A stretch of 64,000 nt of DNA from Elusimicrobiota bacterium (GCA_016209035.1 JACQWX010000080.1:25439-89438), one strand, 5' to 3'. Counted from the stretch's first letter, positions 52,150-61,446 are shown. A program made the numbers and translations. The notes: generated by a model not told the origin, from the sequence alone.

Positions 52150-54353
52150 ATGACTGATCAGAATCCGGAGACCGAGACCGGCAAGGCCCGGGAGCCTTGC
52201 CGCGTCGTCGTTTTGAGCGGCCCCAAGGAGGGGGCCGGGAAGAGCACCATCGCGCTCAATCTGGCGCTGGCGTGGGCCGGGAGCCAGAACCGCAAGGTCA
52301 TCATCGTGCAGATGGACGCCTGGGCGACACGACCACCGGGATCGGGAGGCTCCTGCGAGGCAGGATCCCGATCAGCAGCTACGGGGTGGGGCTGCTCCCC
52401 TTGGGCGAGAGGCTCCAGGACATCCGCAACCTGCCGTCCCAGTCCGTCGTGGCGGTCCTGGGGTCGCTCGCGGAGTCCTACGACCTGTTCCTCGACGTGG
52501 ACCCCTTCTTCCCGATGCAGGTCTTCTCCTTCGACCTGGCGGACCTCATCTTCTGGGTGTGCCTGCCCCAGCGGTCCCATTTCGAGGCGACCTACGCCCT
52601 CTTCCAGGAATACAAGGCCCTGCATTTCCCGCTGGAGAAGTTCGAGATCGTCGTCAACCAGGCCAACCTTCCCGGCGCCATCGCGCCCAAGGAGGTCAAC
52701 CGCTTCTTCGAGAACATGAACAAGCGCGTCCTGGCCTACATGCCCTGGGAGGACCTCCTGCCCGAGTACGCCAACACGCAGAAAGTCCTGATCGTGGAGA
52801 ACCTGCAGTCGGAATGGGTCAAGACCCTGCGCATCCTCCTGGGCCGCACCTACGAGGTTAAGCCCACGGTCAAGCGTTGGGATTCGAGCTCCAATTACGA
52901 GGAGATCGGCCAGGGCGCGGATTTCCTTTGGAAGTCGACGGCTCCCGCTCCCCAGGCCTCGGCGGGGGGAGAGGAGGCGAACAAGAGCGCCACGACGACC
53001 TCGACCGGCCCGCTGCCGGCTTTCTGGGACGAGCTCAAGACCAAGATGCACAAGAACGTCGTGGCGGCCATGGAGACGGAGCGCATCCGCATCTCCGAGG
53101 ACCCCAACCAGAACGAGGAGAACCGCCACCGGGTGAGCTCCATCATCGAGAACCTCATCCAGCGCGAGCCCAACCTCGCGCTCTCGCGCGCGCAGCGGGA
53201 GCAGTTCGTGCAGGAGTTGGTGGACGAGATCCTGGGCTTGGGACCCATCCAGGGCCTGCTCCGGGACCCGTCCATCAACGAGATCATGGTCAACGCCTTC
53301 GACAAGATCTACATCGAGCAGAAAGGCAAATTGGTCCTCCTCAACCTGCGGTTCCGCGACGACGAACAGGTCATCCAGGTCATCAAGCGCATCGTCGCCC
53401 CGGTCGGCCGGCGCATCGACGAGTCCGTCCCCCTGGTGGACGCGCGCCTCAAAGACGGTTCCCGCGTCAACGCCATCATCTCCCCGCTGGCGGTCTCCGG
53501 GCCGACATTGACCATCCGGCGGTTCTCGGCCAAGCCCTTCACCTTCCAGCAGCTCATCAGCTTCGGCGCGACCACGCCCGAGATGATCGACTTCATCAAG
53601 GCCTGCGTGCTCGCGCGCAAGAACATCATCATCTCGGGAGGCACCGGCACCGGCAAGACCACGTTCCTCAACATGTGCTCGGGCTTCATCCCGGAGGACG
53701 AGCGCATCATCACGGTCGAGGACACCGCCGAGCTCAAGCTCATGCAGGAGCACTGGGTCCGGCTGGAATCCCGGCCGCCCAACATCGAGGGCAAGGGCGA
53801 GGTGACCATCCGCGACCTCATCAAGAACTGCCTGCGCATGAGGCCCGACCGCATCGTGGTCGGCGAGTGCCGCGGCGCCGAGGCCTTGGACATGCTCCAG
53901 GCCATGAACACCGGCCACGAAGGGAGCCTCGCCACCATCCACGCCAACACCCCCAAGGACGCCCTCTCGCGCCTCTCGGCCATGTGCCTCATGGCCGGCA
54001 CCGACCTGCCGGTCACCGTGCTGGTGGACATGATCTCGAGCGCCGTGCACATGGTCATCCAGCTTACCCGGTTCTCGGACGGCAAGCGGCGCGTGACCTA
54101 CATCACCGAGATCTACGGCAAGGACGGGGTCGTGTTCAAGCTGCAGGACCTCTTCCTCTTCAACCTCCAGACCATCACGCCGGACGGCAAGACCGTCGGG
54201 GACTTCTCCGCCTGCGGGAACGTTCCCACCTTCTACCCGGAGTTCGGGCACAAGGGCATGAGCATCCCCTTGACGCTCTTCCAGAGCCCGGAGCAGAAGA
54301 AGAAGGGCATCGTGCCCGCCGCGCCGGCATTTCACGGCGGAACGGCTCATTAA
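52150..54353 (+). CDS. TadZ-TadA (CpaE-CpaF) fusion ATPase with an apparent frameshift near 52329
   Basis: The first 60 codons (from ATG 52150) encode a MinD/CpaE-like P-loop start: VVVLSGPKEGAGKSTIALNLALAW then VIIVQMDA. The sequence then continues in the next frame (LGDTTTGIGRLLRGRIPIS), as if one C were missing from GCC(C)TGGG near 52329. After the TadZ-like part (to about residue 260) comes a full TadA/CpaF secretion ATPase: LGLGPIQGLLRDPSINEIMVN, Walker A GGTGTGKTTFLN, Walker B-region IVVGECRGAEAL and HANTPKDAL. The two proteins are normally separate genes. The frameshift may be a sequencing error, a pseudogene mutation or recoding. Confidence 0.8.
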
Positions 54354-54357
54354 TAAG

Positions 54358-55974
54358 ATGAACGGCATTCTCGGCGAGAAGCCCGTCGGTGGACGGCCAA
54401 GAGGAGCGGCTAGGGCTTCGAGCCGTGAGGGTTGGCGTTCTCCGTTGAGAAGGAACGCTTTGCCTCTCATCGGTGCCTTCCTATTGATTTCAACGCCACC
54501 CTTCCTGCGCGTCTGCGACGCGCAGATATTCACCCCCCAAGAGATCAAGTTCCTCGTGGACAAGAACGAGGGCGCGGAGGCCAAGTCCCAGGTCTGCTAC
54601 CACTACTTCAAGAAGGACCGCGACCCGAGCCTCACCCCTCCGGCCTGGGTGGACCAGACCCTCGACGCCATGCTGAAGAAGCCCGTCTGGCAGGACCCCG
54701 AGGAGGGCATCCTCAACGAGGCCCAGCTGTGGCAGGCCCCGGCCGCGGTTCTCTACGAGTTCTTCGAGCTCGTCCGCAAGACCTTCCCGCCGGCCGACGG
54801 GGGGCAGCTCATCCAGCCGGGCGCCCTCATCCGCGACTACGAGGACAACAGGATCCGTTTCCAGATGGCCCTCGACCGGCTCTACCGGGCGCGGCTCGGG
54901 AACTCCCTGGGCGGCAGGGGCCGGGCGGTGCTGGGCAACCTCGAGCTCATCCTCAGGGAGATGGACAGCCTCATGGAGGCGCTCACCGCCAACAGCACGG
55001 AACGCTACAAGGCCGCCGTGCTCGCCGTGGGCGCGCTCTCCAACAACACCTACGCGGTCTTGAACGCCCCGCCCAGGGGCTACGCCCCGCCGAGCCCGGA
55101 GAAGGAAGGCTCCAAAGCCATGCCCTACCTGCTCAAGCTCGTGGGCGTCGGCCTCATCTTCTTCGCCGGGTGGGCCATGGGGACGAGCCAGGAGGGCAAG
55201 ATCCTCAAGGCGTGGGAGGACTACAAGATCAAGGCGAAGGAATGGGCCCACGAGTACGAGCGCCAGTTCATGACGGTGAAGGTCAACTACCTGGTCGGCG
55301 GCCCATCGGTCCTGGGGATCGTCGTCGGCGTCCTCACCTTCAACGTCTTCGGCCTCCTCATCTTCACCGGGTTCGGGGTCTACGCCGGCCTGATCCTGCC
55401 GGGCTGGCTCCTCAAGAACATCAAGTTCAGGCGCGCGCTCAAGTGCGAGGCCCAGCTCATGGACGCGCTCATCCTCATGTCGAACGGCCTGAAATCGGGG
55501 GTCGACATCGTCCAGTGCTTCGAGCTGGTCCAGCGCGACATCCAGCCTCCCATCTCCGAGGAGTTCGGCCTGTGCATCAAGAACTACCAACTGGGCACGA
55601 GCCTCGAGAAGGCCATGGAAGGCATCATCGACCGCGTGCCGAGCCGCCTGCTGGCCTACATGATCAAGGCCGTCATCATCCAGCGTTCGGTCGGAGGAAA
55701 CCTCACCAAGATCTTCGACCGCATCGTCGAGAACATCCGCGAGGAGGCCAAGCTCGTGGAGAAGACCGCGGCCATGACCGCCCAACAGCGCATCCAGGCC
55801 ATCGTGGTGGGCCTCATGCCTTGGGTGATGCTCGTCATCATGTGGGCGTTCCAGCCGAAGGTCATGAGCGACTTCTATTTCAGCCTCATGGGCGTGCTGG
55901 TCCTGATGTTCTGCACCGTCTGGATCTCGATCGGGATGAAGGTGGTGGACAAGCTGGGAGATATCAGAGTATGA
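54358..55974 (+). CDS. tadB: TadB-like inner-membrane platform protein with extra N-terminal domain
   Basis: 538 residues. The C-terminal half (from about 265) is a GspF/TadB domain: TM helices near 265-285 and 320-360, then LMDALILMSNGLKSGVDIVQCFELV, RSVGGNLTKIFDRIVENIREEAKL and two final helices. TadB proteins are usually about 300 residues. Here about 260 residues precede it: a hydrophobic segment (LPLIGAFLLISTPPFLRV) and a helical, probably periplasmic domain (QEIKFLVDKNEGAEAKSQV). It is the platform for pilus polymerisation with TadC and the TadA ATPase. Confidence 0.85.
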   Translation: MNGILGEKPVGGRPRGAARASSREGWRSPLRRNALPLIGAFLLISTPPFLRVCDAQIFTPQEIKFLVDKNEGAEAKSQVCYHYFKKDRDPSLTPPAWVDQTLDAMLKKPVWQDPEEGILNEAQLWQAPAAVLYEFFELVRKTFPPADGGQLIQPGALIRDYEDNRIRFQMALDRLYRARLGNSLGGRGRAVLGNLELILREMDSLMEALTANSTERYKAAVLAVGALSNNTYAVLNAPPRGYAPPSPEKEGSKAMPYLLKLVGVGLIFFAGWAMGTSQEGKILKAWEDYKIKAKEWAHEYERQFMTVKVNYLVGGPSVLGIVVGVLTFNVFGLLIFTGFGVYAGLILPGWLLKNIKFRRALKCEAQLMDALILMSNGLKSGVDIVQCFELVQRDIQPPISEEFGLCIKNYQLGTSLEKAMEGIIDRVPSRLLAYMIKAVIIQRSVGGNLTKIFDRIVENIREEAKLVEKTAAMTAQQRIQAIVVGLMPWVMLVIMWAFQPKVMSDFYFSLMGVLVLMFCTVWISIGMKVVDKLGDIRV

Positions 55975-56004
55975 GGCGGGACAGCCTTCCACCCCCACGG
56001 CTGC

Positions 56005-56032
56005 GGCGAAACGTCCGTTGGGACGTTTCGCC
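56005..56032. repeat. Strong hairpin between tadB-like and tadC-like genes
   Basis: GGCGAAACGTCC-GTTG-GGACGTTTCGCC, perfect 12-base arms, flanked by C-rich and G-rich runs (CCCCCACGG before, CCCGCGGGGG after) that can extend the stem. Confidence 0.6.
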
Positions 56033-56067
56033 CCCGCGGGGGAGGCTTGCGGCTTGAGGGAAGTGAC

Positions 56068-56964
56068 ATGAACGACACCGTCATCAAGTACGTGATGCTC
56101 GCGGTCGGCATCCTGGGCTCGATGGCCGCCTACACGGCGGTCTCCCGGCTCCTGACGCCGCCGCCCCCGCCGTCCGAGACAGACCTCTCCCAGCTGGCCA
56201 AGCGGGAGGTGGGCATGAGCTCGGCCTTCTCCCGGCTCAATCCCCACGGGAGCCTTTGGGACCGGCTCGACCTCTTCCTCCTCAAGGTCCTGCGCCTCGA
56301 TTCCAAGCTCGAGGAGATGCACATGCTCATGGGCCGCCCCGAGAAACCCAGCCCTCTCGACATGCTCCACATGAAGGAGGTCCTGGCCGCGATCATGGGC
56401 GGGGGCTTCGCCTGGCTGTCGGGTTCGCCGATCCTGCTGATCTTCGGCCTGATCGGCTTCGTGATCCCCGACTCCATATTCAGGAGCCGGATCAGGAACC
56501 GGCAGACGGAGATCATGCGGTCCTTCCCGACCTTCGTGGACCTCGCCGCCCTCACCATCGAGGCGGGCCTGGACTACATGACTGCCTTCGACCGGATCGT
56601 GAGGATCTCCAAGGAGAAGACCGAGCTCGAAGGCGAGGTCGGCAAGATGCTCGGCGAGATCCAGCTCGGCTACTCGCGCCGCGACGCGCTCAAGCGCTTC
56701 TCGATGCGCACCGGCATCCAGGAGATCCGCTCCTTCGTGGGCCTCATCACCCAGTCGGACGAGCTCGGGACGAGCCTCGTCGAGCTCCTGCGCAACTACG
56801 CGGCGGACATGAGGTTCCGCCGGCTCAACAAGGCGGAGAAGCTGGCCGCGCAGGCCGCGACGAAGATGCTCATCCCGCTCATGATCTTCATCTTCCCGAC
56901 GGTCTTCATCATGATGCTGGCCCCGATGCTGAAGAACCTGATGGCGGGGGGGTTTGGATTCTAA
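56068..56964 (+). CDS. tadC: TadC-like inner-membrane platform protein
   Basis: 298 residues from ATG 56068 (ribosome site GAGGGAAG). One N-terminal TM helix, a short cytoplasmic part, two TM helices (about 105-150), then the GspF-type helical domain (IMRSFPTFVDLAALTIEAGLDY, GTSLVELLRNYAADMRFRR) and a final pair of hydrophobic stretches (MLIPLMIFIFPTVFIMMLAPM). It pairs with TadB in the membrane platform. Confidence 0.88.
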   Translation: MNDTVIKYVMLAVGILGSMAAYTAVSRLLTPPPPPSETDLSQLAKREVGMSSAFSRLNPHGSLWDRLDLFLLKVLRLDSKLEEMHMLMGRPEKPSPLDMLHMKEVLAAIMGGGFAWLSGSPILLIFGLIGFVIPDSIFRSRIRNRQTEIMRSFPTFVDLAALTIEAGLDYMTAFDRIVRISKEKTELEGEVGKMLGEIQLGYSRRDALKRFSMRTGIQEIRSFVGLITQSDELGTSLVELLRNYAADMRFRRLNKAEKLAAQAATKMLIPLMIFIFPTVFIMMLAPMLKNLMAGGFGF

Positions 56965-57020
56965 TGCCGAGGAATCCGGACGATGCCGGGCTCTTGGGGT
57001 TGGACAGGATTCCTCGGCAT
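56964..57020. repeat. Inverted repeat after the tadC-like gene
   Basis: ATGCCGAGGAATCC (56964) and GGATTCCTCGGCAT (57007), perfect 14-base arms, 29-base loop. It begins at the stop codon of the tadC-like gene and may act as terminator or processing site. Confidence 0.55.
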
Positions 57021-57078
57021 CCGTTGTCTGCGTTGCGTTTGTTGGCATCGAATTGCATCACAACATAGAGGACATCTT

Positions 57079-58437
57079 ATGAAACGTTCCGCCAAGAAAC
57101 CCTTGCCCTTGCTCGCGGTCCTTCTTCTTCCGGGTTTCTTGGCGGGGCAAGTCCCCGCCGTCAAGGACACGGAAGGCCTGTTCCTGGACATGTCCAAGGT
57201 GAACCTGGGCACCATCACCTCCGACGAGGACAAGCAGAGGTACATCTACACCATCCAGCTGGAGAAGGCGCGCATCACGAGGAAGACCCTCAAGGGCGTC
57301 TACGAGAACGCCTTCGACCTCTACCGCAAGGGGGAGTTCGACGCGGCCAAGGAGCTCTCCGGCCGCATCCTCGCCATCGACCCGACCTACGAGGACGCGG
57401 CCATCCTGCGCCGCGCCTCCGAGGAGCTGCACGGGGCCCGGAAGCCCCGCTACTCGGAGAAGAAGCTCATCGAGAGCAAGTTCGAGGAGGGGATGGCCCT
57501 CTACCGCCAGGGCAGGCTCGTGGAGGCCGCGGGCCGCTGGGAGGAGGCGGTCAAGCTCTCTCCCACGAACCTCAAGGCGCGCTACTGGCTCAAGAAGTCG
57601 CGCAAGGAGATGGCTGAGGAGCATTTCCGCAGGGGAGAGCGCGCCTACCGCCAGCATCGCCTGCGGGAAGCCCTCGACCAGTGGTATTCGGCGCTCGTCT
57701 TGAACCCCCGCTACCAGAGGCTTTCCGGCCTCATCGCGCGGGCCGAGGCCGAGATCCGCGACGCCGACGCCAACGAGAAGCTGGTTGAGGCGCTCAACCT
57801 CTACAGCCAGGGCCAGACCGAGGACGCCCTCAGGATACTGGACACCATCCTCGAGTCCGGCCCCGGCAACACCAAGGCCCTGAAGCTCATGTCCGAGATC
57901 CGCTCCGAGATCGCGGGCCAGCACGTGACCCAGGGGCGGCAGTTCTACGAGGCCAGGAAGTTCGACCGGGCCGTCGCCGAATGGAAGAAGGCCGTGACCT
58001 TCGGGTACGATACCCGGGCGGCGGACCAGCTGATCGCACGGGCCAAGGAGGCGATGCGCCGCGAGGAGGTCCGCAAGACCCGCGATACCGAGCTCGCCAA
58101 GAAGCGCGAGGAGGAGGCCAGGAAGGCGGAGGAGGAGGCCGCCGCCAAGGCGGCGGAGGAGAAGGCGAAGGCGGCGGCCGCGGCCAAGACCGGGACGGCG
58201 CCGCCGGGGCCGACGCAGGAGCCCGGCAAGGCGGGGCAGGGCCCCGCGACCGGGACCATCTCCGAGGACGCCAGGCGGTCCTCCCAGCAGCACTACCTCT
58301 CCGGCGTGATCTACTTCCAGAAGGGGGACTACGTGAAGGCCCGCGACGAATGGACGCTGGCCCTGCAGCTCGACCCGGGCAATTCCGACGCGAAGGCGGG
58401 GATCGACCGGATCGAGAAGCTCTACGGAGGGAGATGA
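57079..58437 (+). CDS. Secreted TPR protein, TadD-like
   Basis: 452 residues from ATG 57079. Signal peptide (LPLLAVLLLPGFLAG), then at least six TPR-like helical pairs (AFDLYRKGEFDAAKELSGRI, GMALYRQGRLVEAAGRWEEA, ALNLYSQGQTEDALRILDTI, GVIYFQKGDYVKARDEWTLA). Residues 345-405 are a Lys/Glu/Ala-rich helix and a Pro/Gly linker. TPR lipoproteins (TadD) are usual in Tad loci; this one lacks an obvious lipobox. It overlaps the next gene as ATGA. Confidence 0.8.
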   Translation: MKRSAKKPLPLLAVLLLPGFLAGQVPAVKDTEGLFLDMSKVNLGTITSDEDKQRYIYTIQLEKARITRKTLKGVYENAFDLYRKGEFDAAKELSGRILAIDPTYEDAAILRRASEELHGARKPRYSEKKLIESKFEEGMALYRQGRLVEAAGRWEEAVKLSPTNLKARYWLKKSRKEMAEEHFRRGERAYRQHRLREALDQWYSALVLNPRYQRLSGLIARAEAEIRDADANEKLVEALNLYSQGQTEDALRILDTILESGPGNTKALKLMSEIRSEIAGQHVTQGRQFYEARKFDRAVAEWKKAVTFGYDTRAADQLIARAKEAMRREEVRKTRDTELAKKREEEARKAEEEAAAKAAEEKAKAAAAAKTGTAPPGPTQEPGKAGQGPATGTISEDARRSSQQHYLSGVIYFQKGDYVKARDEWTLALQLDPGNSDAKAGIDRIEKLYGGR

Positions 58438-59555
58438 GGCTCACCGCGAAGTGGGGGCTGTGGTTCCTGGGCATCGGCATCTACGTGATGTTCCTGGGAG
58501 GGATCTTCTACTATCACCTCTTCACCTGGAACTTCGACGAGAGGCTCAAGCTCGAGATACTGGACCTCGTCCGCGTGCACGCCGCGAAGCTCATCACGGG
58601 GCTCTCCCGCAACCAGGGCGCGATCACGATGGATGAGCTCGACACCATCACCCAGCTCGCCAAGGACGAGCGGGTGGCCTCGCTGCTCTACCTCAACAAG
58701 TACGGCGAGGTCCGCTGGTTCAAGGACCCCTCTAGGATCACCGAGAGCTTCGACCAGTTCTCGAAGGAGGTCACCATCCCGACGGACGCCATCGAGCAGG
58801 CCTGGCTCTCCAAGTCCTACATGATCCGGGCCATCCCGAACATGCCGCTCTACGACATCGCCATCCCGCTCTCGACGCGCGGGGAGGTCATGGGCGTCAT
58901 CAACATGCAGGTCAGCCGCGAGGGTGTGGTCAAGCACATCAACACGGCGATGCGCAAGTACGTGGTCGGCGCCATCGGCGTGCTGCTGCTGATGGGCATC
59001 CCGCTCTATTTCTTCATGCATCACTTCGTGATCAACCCGCTCCTGGCCCTGCGCGACTCGGTCGAGGGCATCTCGCTCAAGAGCCTCGAGATCAAGTTCC
59101 CCGCGCGGCAGGACGAGATCGGCGACCTCGCCGTCACCCTGGCCAACTTCCTGGGCAAGGTCAGCCGCGAGATGGCCAACACCATGGTCCGCGAGAAGGC
59201 CAGGGGCCAGGCCGAGGCGCGCTGGTGGCAGACCATCCTGTCGGCCATCGTCACCAAGGCCCACCGGGCCATCGTGGTGGACGAGGACAACTCGGTCCTC
59301 TACACCAACTTCCAGGTGACGGGGACGGTCGCCGCGGACGGCAAGATGCACCTCCTCGACGTCATCGACACCCAGCAGCAGGACGTCCTGCGGCTCGTCG
59401 GCGTGGCGCTCGACCGTCCCAATCAGGTGGTCGAGGCGGACACGATGTTCCGCGCCGAGGCCTGCCACGTGAGGGCGGTGCACCTCGAGGAAGAAGGCGA
59501 GCTCCGCCGGACCCTCATCATCTTCGAGCCTAAGGCCGGCGGCCCGCGCGTCTAG
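58434..59555 (+). CDS. Membrane sensor with extracytoplasmic domain, HAMP-like and PAS-like regions
   Basis: 373 residues. TM helix 1 (about 10-30), an extracytoplasmic alpha/beta domain of about 145 residues (LLYLNKYGEVRWFKDPSR, GVINMQVSREGV, reminiscent of a Cache-like fold), TM helix 2 (about 180-200), then a HAMP-like linker (FVINPLLALRDSVEGISL, RQDEIGDLAVTLANFLGKV) and a C-terminal PAS-like part (HRAIVVDEDNSVLYTNFQVTG). There is no kinase, cyclase or methyl-accepting domain. It is coupled to the TPR gene and precedes the Ser/Thr kinase gene, a possible output partner. Confidence 0.7.
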   Translation: MRLTAKWGLWFLGIGIYVMFLGGIFYYHLFTWNFDERLKLEILDLVRVHAAKLITGLSRNQGAITMDELDTITQLAKDERVASLLYLNKYGEVRWFKDPSRITESFDQFSKEVTIPTDAIEQAWLSKSYMIRAIPNMPLYDIAIPLSTRGEVMGVINMQVSREGVVKHINTAMRKYVVGAIGVLLLMGIPLYFFMHHFVINPLLALRDSVEGISLKSLEIKFPARQDEIGDLAVTLANFLGKVSREMANTMVREKARGQAEARWWQTILSAIVTKAHRAIVVDEDNSVLYTNFQVTGTVAADGKMHLLDVIDTQQQDVLRLVGVALDRPNQVVEADTMFRAEACHVRAVHLEEEGELRRTLIIFEPKAGGPRV

Positions 59556-59560
59556 ATCTA

Positions 59561-59634
59561 GGTGTCAGGCGTCAAGTTATCAAGTTATTCAGTAACTTGA
59601 TATCATATCAGTCAACAACTTGATGCCTGACGCC
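59561..59634. repeat. Family C inverted repeat ahead of the kinase gene
   Basis: Left arm GGTGTCAGGCGTCAAGTT (59561-59578), right arm AACTTGATGCCTGACGCC (59617-59634), two differences; a nested CAAGTTA/TAACTTG hairpin lies inside. The ATG of the kinase (59623) is in the right arm. Confidence 0.75.
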
Positions 59635-61407
59635 GATTTTCGCATCCTGTACCTCAACGAGCTCCTGGCTGACCTGCCCCGGCTGGGCTCCTTCCTGAAG
59701 TCTCACCTCTCCTACCTGATCGGCGCGGCGGTCGTCATGCTCGCGCCCGCGGGGTGGGCCGTGTACCGTTCCTTCCGCAGGAAGAGGGGGGGCGACTTGA
59801 CGGCCATGCCGGCCGCGGCGCTGGTGAGCCTCCTCTCCCCGGCACGCGAGGACGAGCTCCTGGCCAGGCTGACCGGGCCGCAGGCGCCCTTCGACGCGGG
59901 GTACGTCCTCGACGCGGCCGCGGCCCTGGCGGGAAAGGGCCGGCGGGAGACGGCCCATCTCCTGCTGACGGACCGGCTGCTGGGCCATGCGGCCGAGACG
60001 GAGAGGGGCGCGGACAAGGCGGTCGCCGTCTTCGTCAAGACATCGGCGGTCGACAGCCTCGTCAACGAGAGATGCGAAGGCCTGCCCCAGGGGTTCGCCC
60101 TGGCCTTCGCCCGCGCCCTGGAGCGCCAGGGACTTCCCGAGAAGGCCTTGACGCTCTCCGAGAAGGCCGCCCCGCAGGACCCCCGCACCCTGAGGCTCAA
60201 GGCCAGGGTCCTGTTCTCGCGCGGACGGTTCGGCGAAGCCGTGGAGGTCCTCGCGAGGCTCGGTCGGCCCGCCTGGGACGACGCTGACCTGATCCTGGCC
60301 CTGAGGAACTATCTCGCCCTGAAGGACGGTGCCCGCGCCAAGGACCTCTTCGGGTCGCTGCGCCTGCGGAAGAACCACACGGCCGCGGACATCCCGGACG
60401 TCTACTACGAGTACGGCGTCTTCATGGAGGCGGCTGGGGAGACCCGGGCGGCTCTCGAGTGCTTCTCGCGCTTCTACGCCCTGAGGGTCGATTTCAAGGA
60501 CGCAAGGCTCCGCTGGGAGCGCCTGAGGGCGGCGCCAGGGGCCCAGGCCGCGGTCCCTTCGGGCGCGGGGCCTGAGCCAGGGGCGCCTGCGCCTGCGGCG
60601 CAGACGCCCGGCAGGGTCGGGGGGAAATACGAGCTCCGGCACCGGATCGGACAGGGCGGGATGGGGGTTGTCTTCGAGGCATGGGACCATTCGCTGGACC
60701 GGAGGGTCGCGATCAAGAAGATGGCCTTGGAGCTCAAGGACGCTCCCCGCCTGCGGGAACGGTTCCTGGCCGAGGCCAAGATCGTGTCGCACCTCTCCCA
60801 CCCCTTCATCGTCCCGATCCACGAGATCGTGCAGGAGGGCGGCGAGATCTATCTGGTGTTCGAATTCGTGGAGGGGAGGCCCCTCTCCCTCATCATCGAG
60901 GAGAAAGGCCGGCTCGGACTCCCGGAGTGCCTGGGCCTCTTCAACTCCATCTGCCAAGCGGTCGACCACGCTCACCGGGCCGAGGTCCTGCATCGGGACC
61001 TCAAGCCCTCGAACATCATGGTCGACGTCAACGGGCTCGCCCGGGTGATGGATTTCGGCGTGGCGCGCGAGGCCAAGGACACGATGTCGCATCTCACCAG
61101 GCTGGACTGCGCCGGGACGCCCGTCTACATGGCGCCCGAGTCTCACCTGGGCAAGGCGGTGCAGGCCTCGGACGTGTTCTCCCTGGGGGTCTGCCTCTAC
61201 GAATGCCTGTCCGGGGAGGTTCCGTTCCCCGGGCCGGACTACCTGGCGCAGAAGGAAAGGATGCATTTCAAGCGGGTTTCCCAGCTGGTGCCGGGCCTGC
61301 ATCCCGGCGTGGATGCCCTGCTGGAGGCCACCCTCTCGCCGGACCCGTCGAAGAGGATCGGTTCGGCGATGGAGTTCCTCAAGGGTCTTGAGACCGTGCG
61401 CGAGTGA
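59623..61407 (+). CDS. Ser/Thr protein kinase with N-terminal TM helix and TPR-like region
   Basis: 594 residues from ATG 59623, inside a repeat arm. One TM helix at about 33-51, a helical TPR-like region (about 65-305), a Pro/Ala linker, and a C-terminal Hanks-type kinase (about 336-594): GQGGMGVVFEA, catalytic Lys365 in VAIKK, HRDLKPSN with Asp459, DFG with Asp477, and APE. The order is reversed from the common PknB type, where the kinase is N-terminal and the sensor periplasmic. All catalytic residues are present. Its position after the Tad operon and membrane sensor suggests control of pilus function, an inference. Confidence 0.9.
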   Translation: MPDADFRILYLNELLADLPRLGSFLKSHLSYLIGAAVVMLAPAGWAVYRSFRRKRGGDLTAMPAAALVSLLSPAREDELLARLTGPQAPFDAGYVLDAAAALAGKGRRETAHLLLTDRLLGHAAETERGADKAVAVFVKTSAVDSLVNERCEGLPQGFALAFARALERQGLPEKALTLSEKAAPQDPRTLRLKARVLFSRGRFGEAVEVLARLGRPAWDDADLILALRNYLALKDGARAKDLFGSLRLRKNHTAADIPDVYYEYGVFMEAAGETRAALECFSRFYALRVDFKDARLRWERLRAAPGAQAAVPSGAGPEPGAPAPAAQTPGRVGGKYELRHRIGQGGMGVVFEAWDHSLDRRVAIKKMALELKDAPRLRERFLAEAKIVSHLSHPFIVPIHEIVQEGGEIYLVFEFVEGRPLSLIIEEKGRLGLPECLGLFNSICQAVDHAHRAEVLHRDLKPSNIMVDVNGLARVMDFGVAREAKDTMSHLTRLDCAGTPVYMAPESHLGKAVQASDVFSLGVCLYECLSGEVPFPGPDYLAQKERMHFKRVSQLVPGLHPGVDALLEATLSPDPSKRIGSAMEFLKGLETVRE

Positions 61408-61446
61408 GCCGGGGTCTGACGGGGCGCGAGACTTCGGCAAGCTAGG

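Noticed and set aside
52158..57048. Minus-strand frames of 808 and 852 codons across the Tad genes
   Set aside because: They mirror the third-codon GC bias of the TadA, TadB and TadC genes. The His/Asp/Arg-rich composition matches no protein family.
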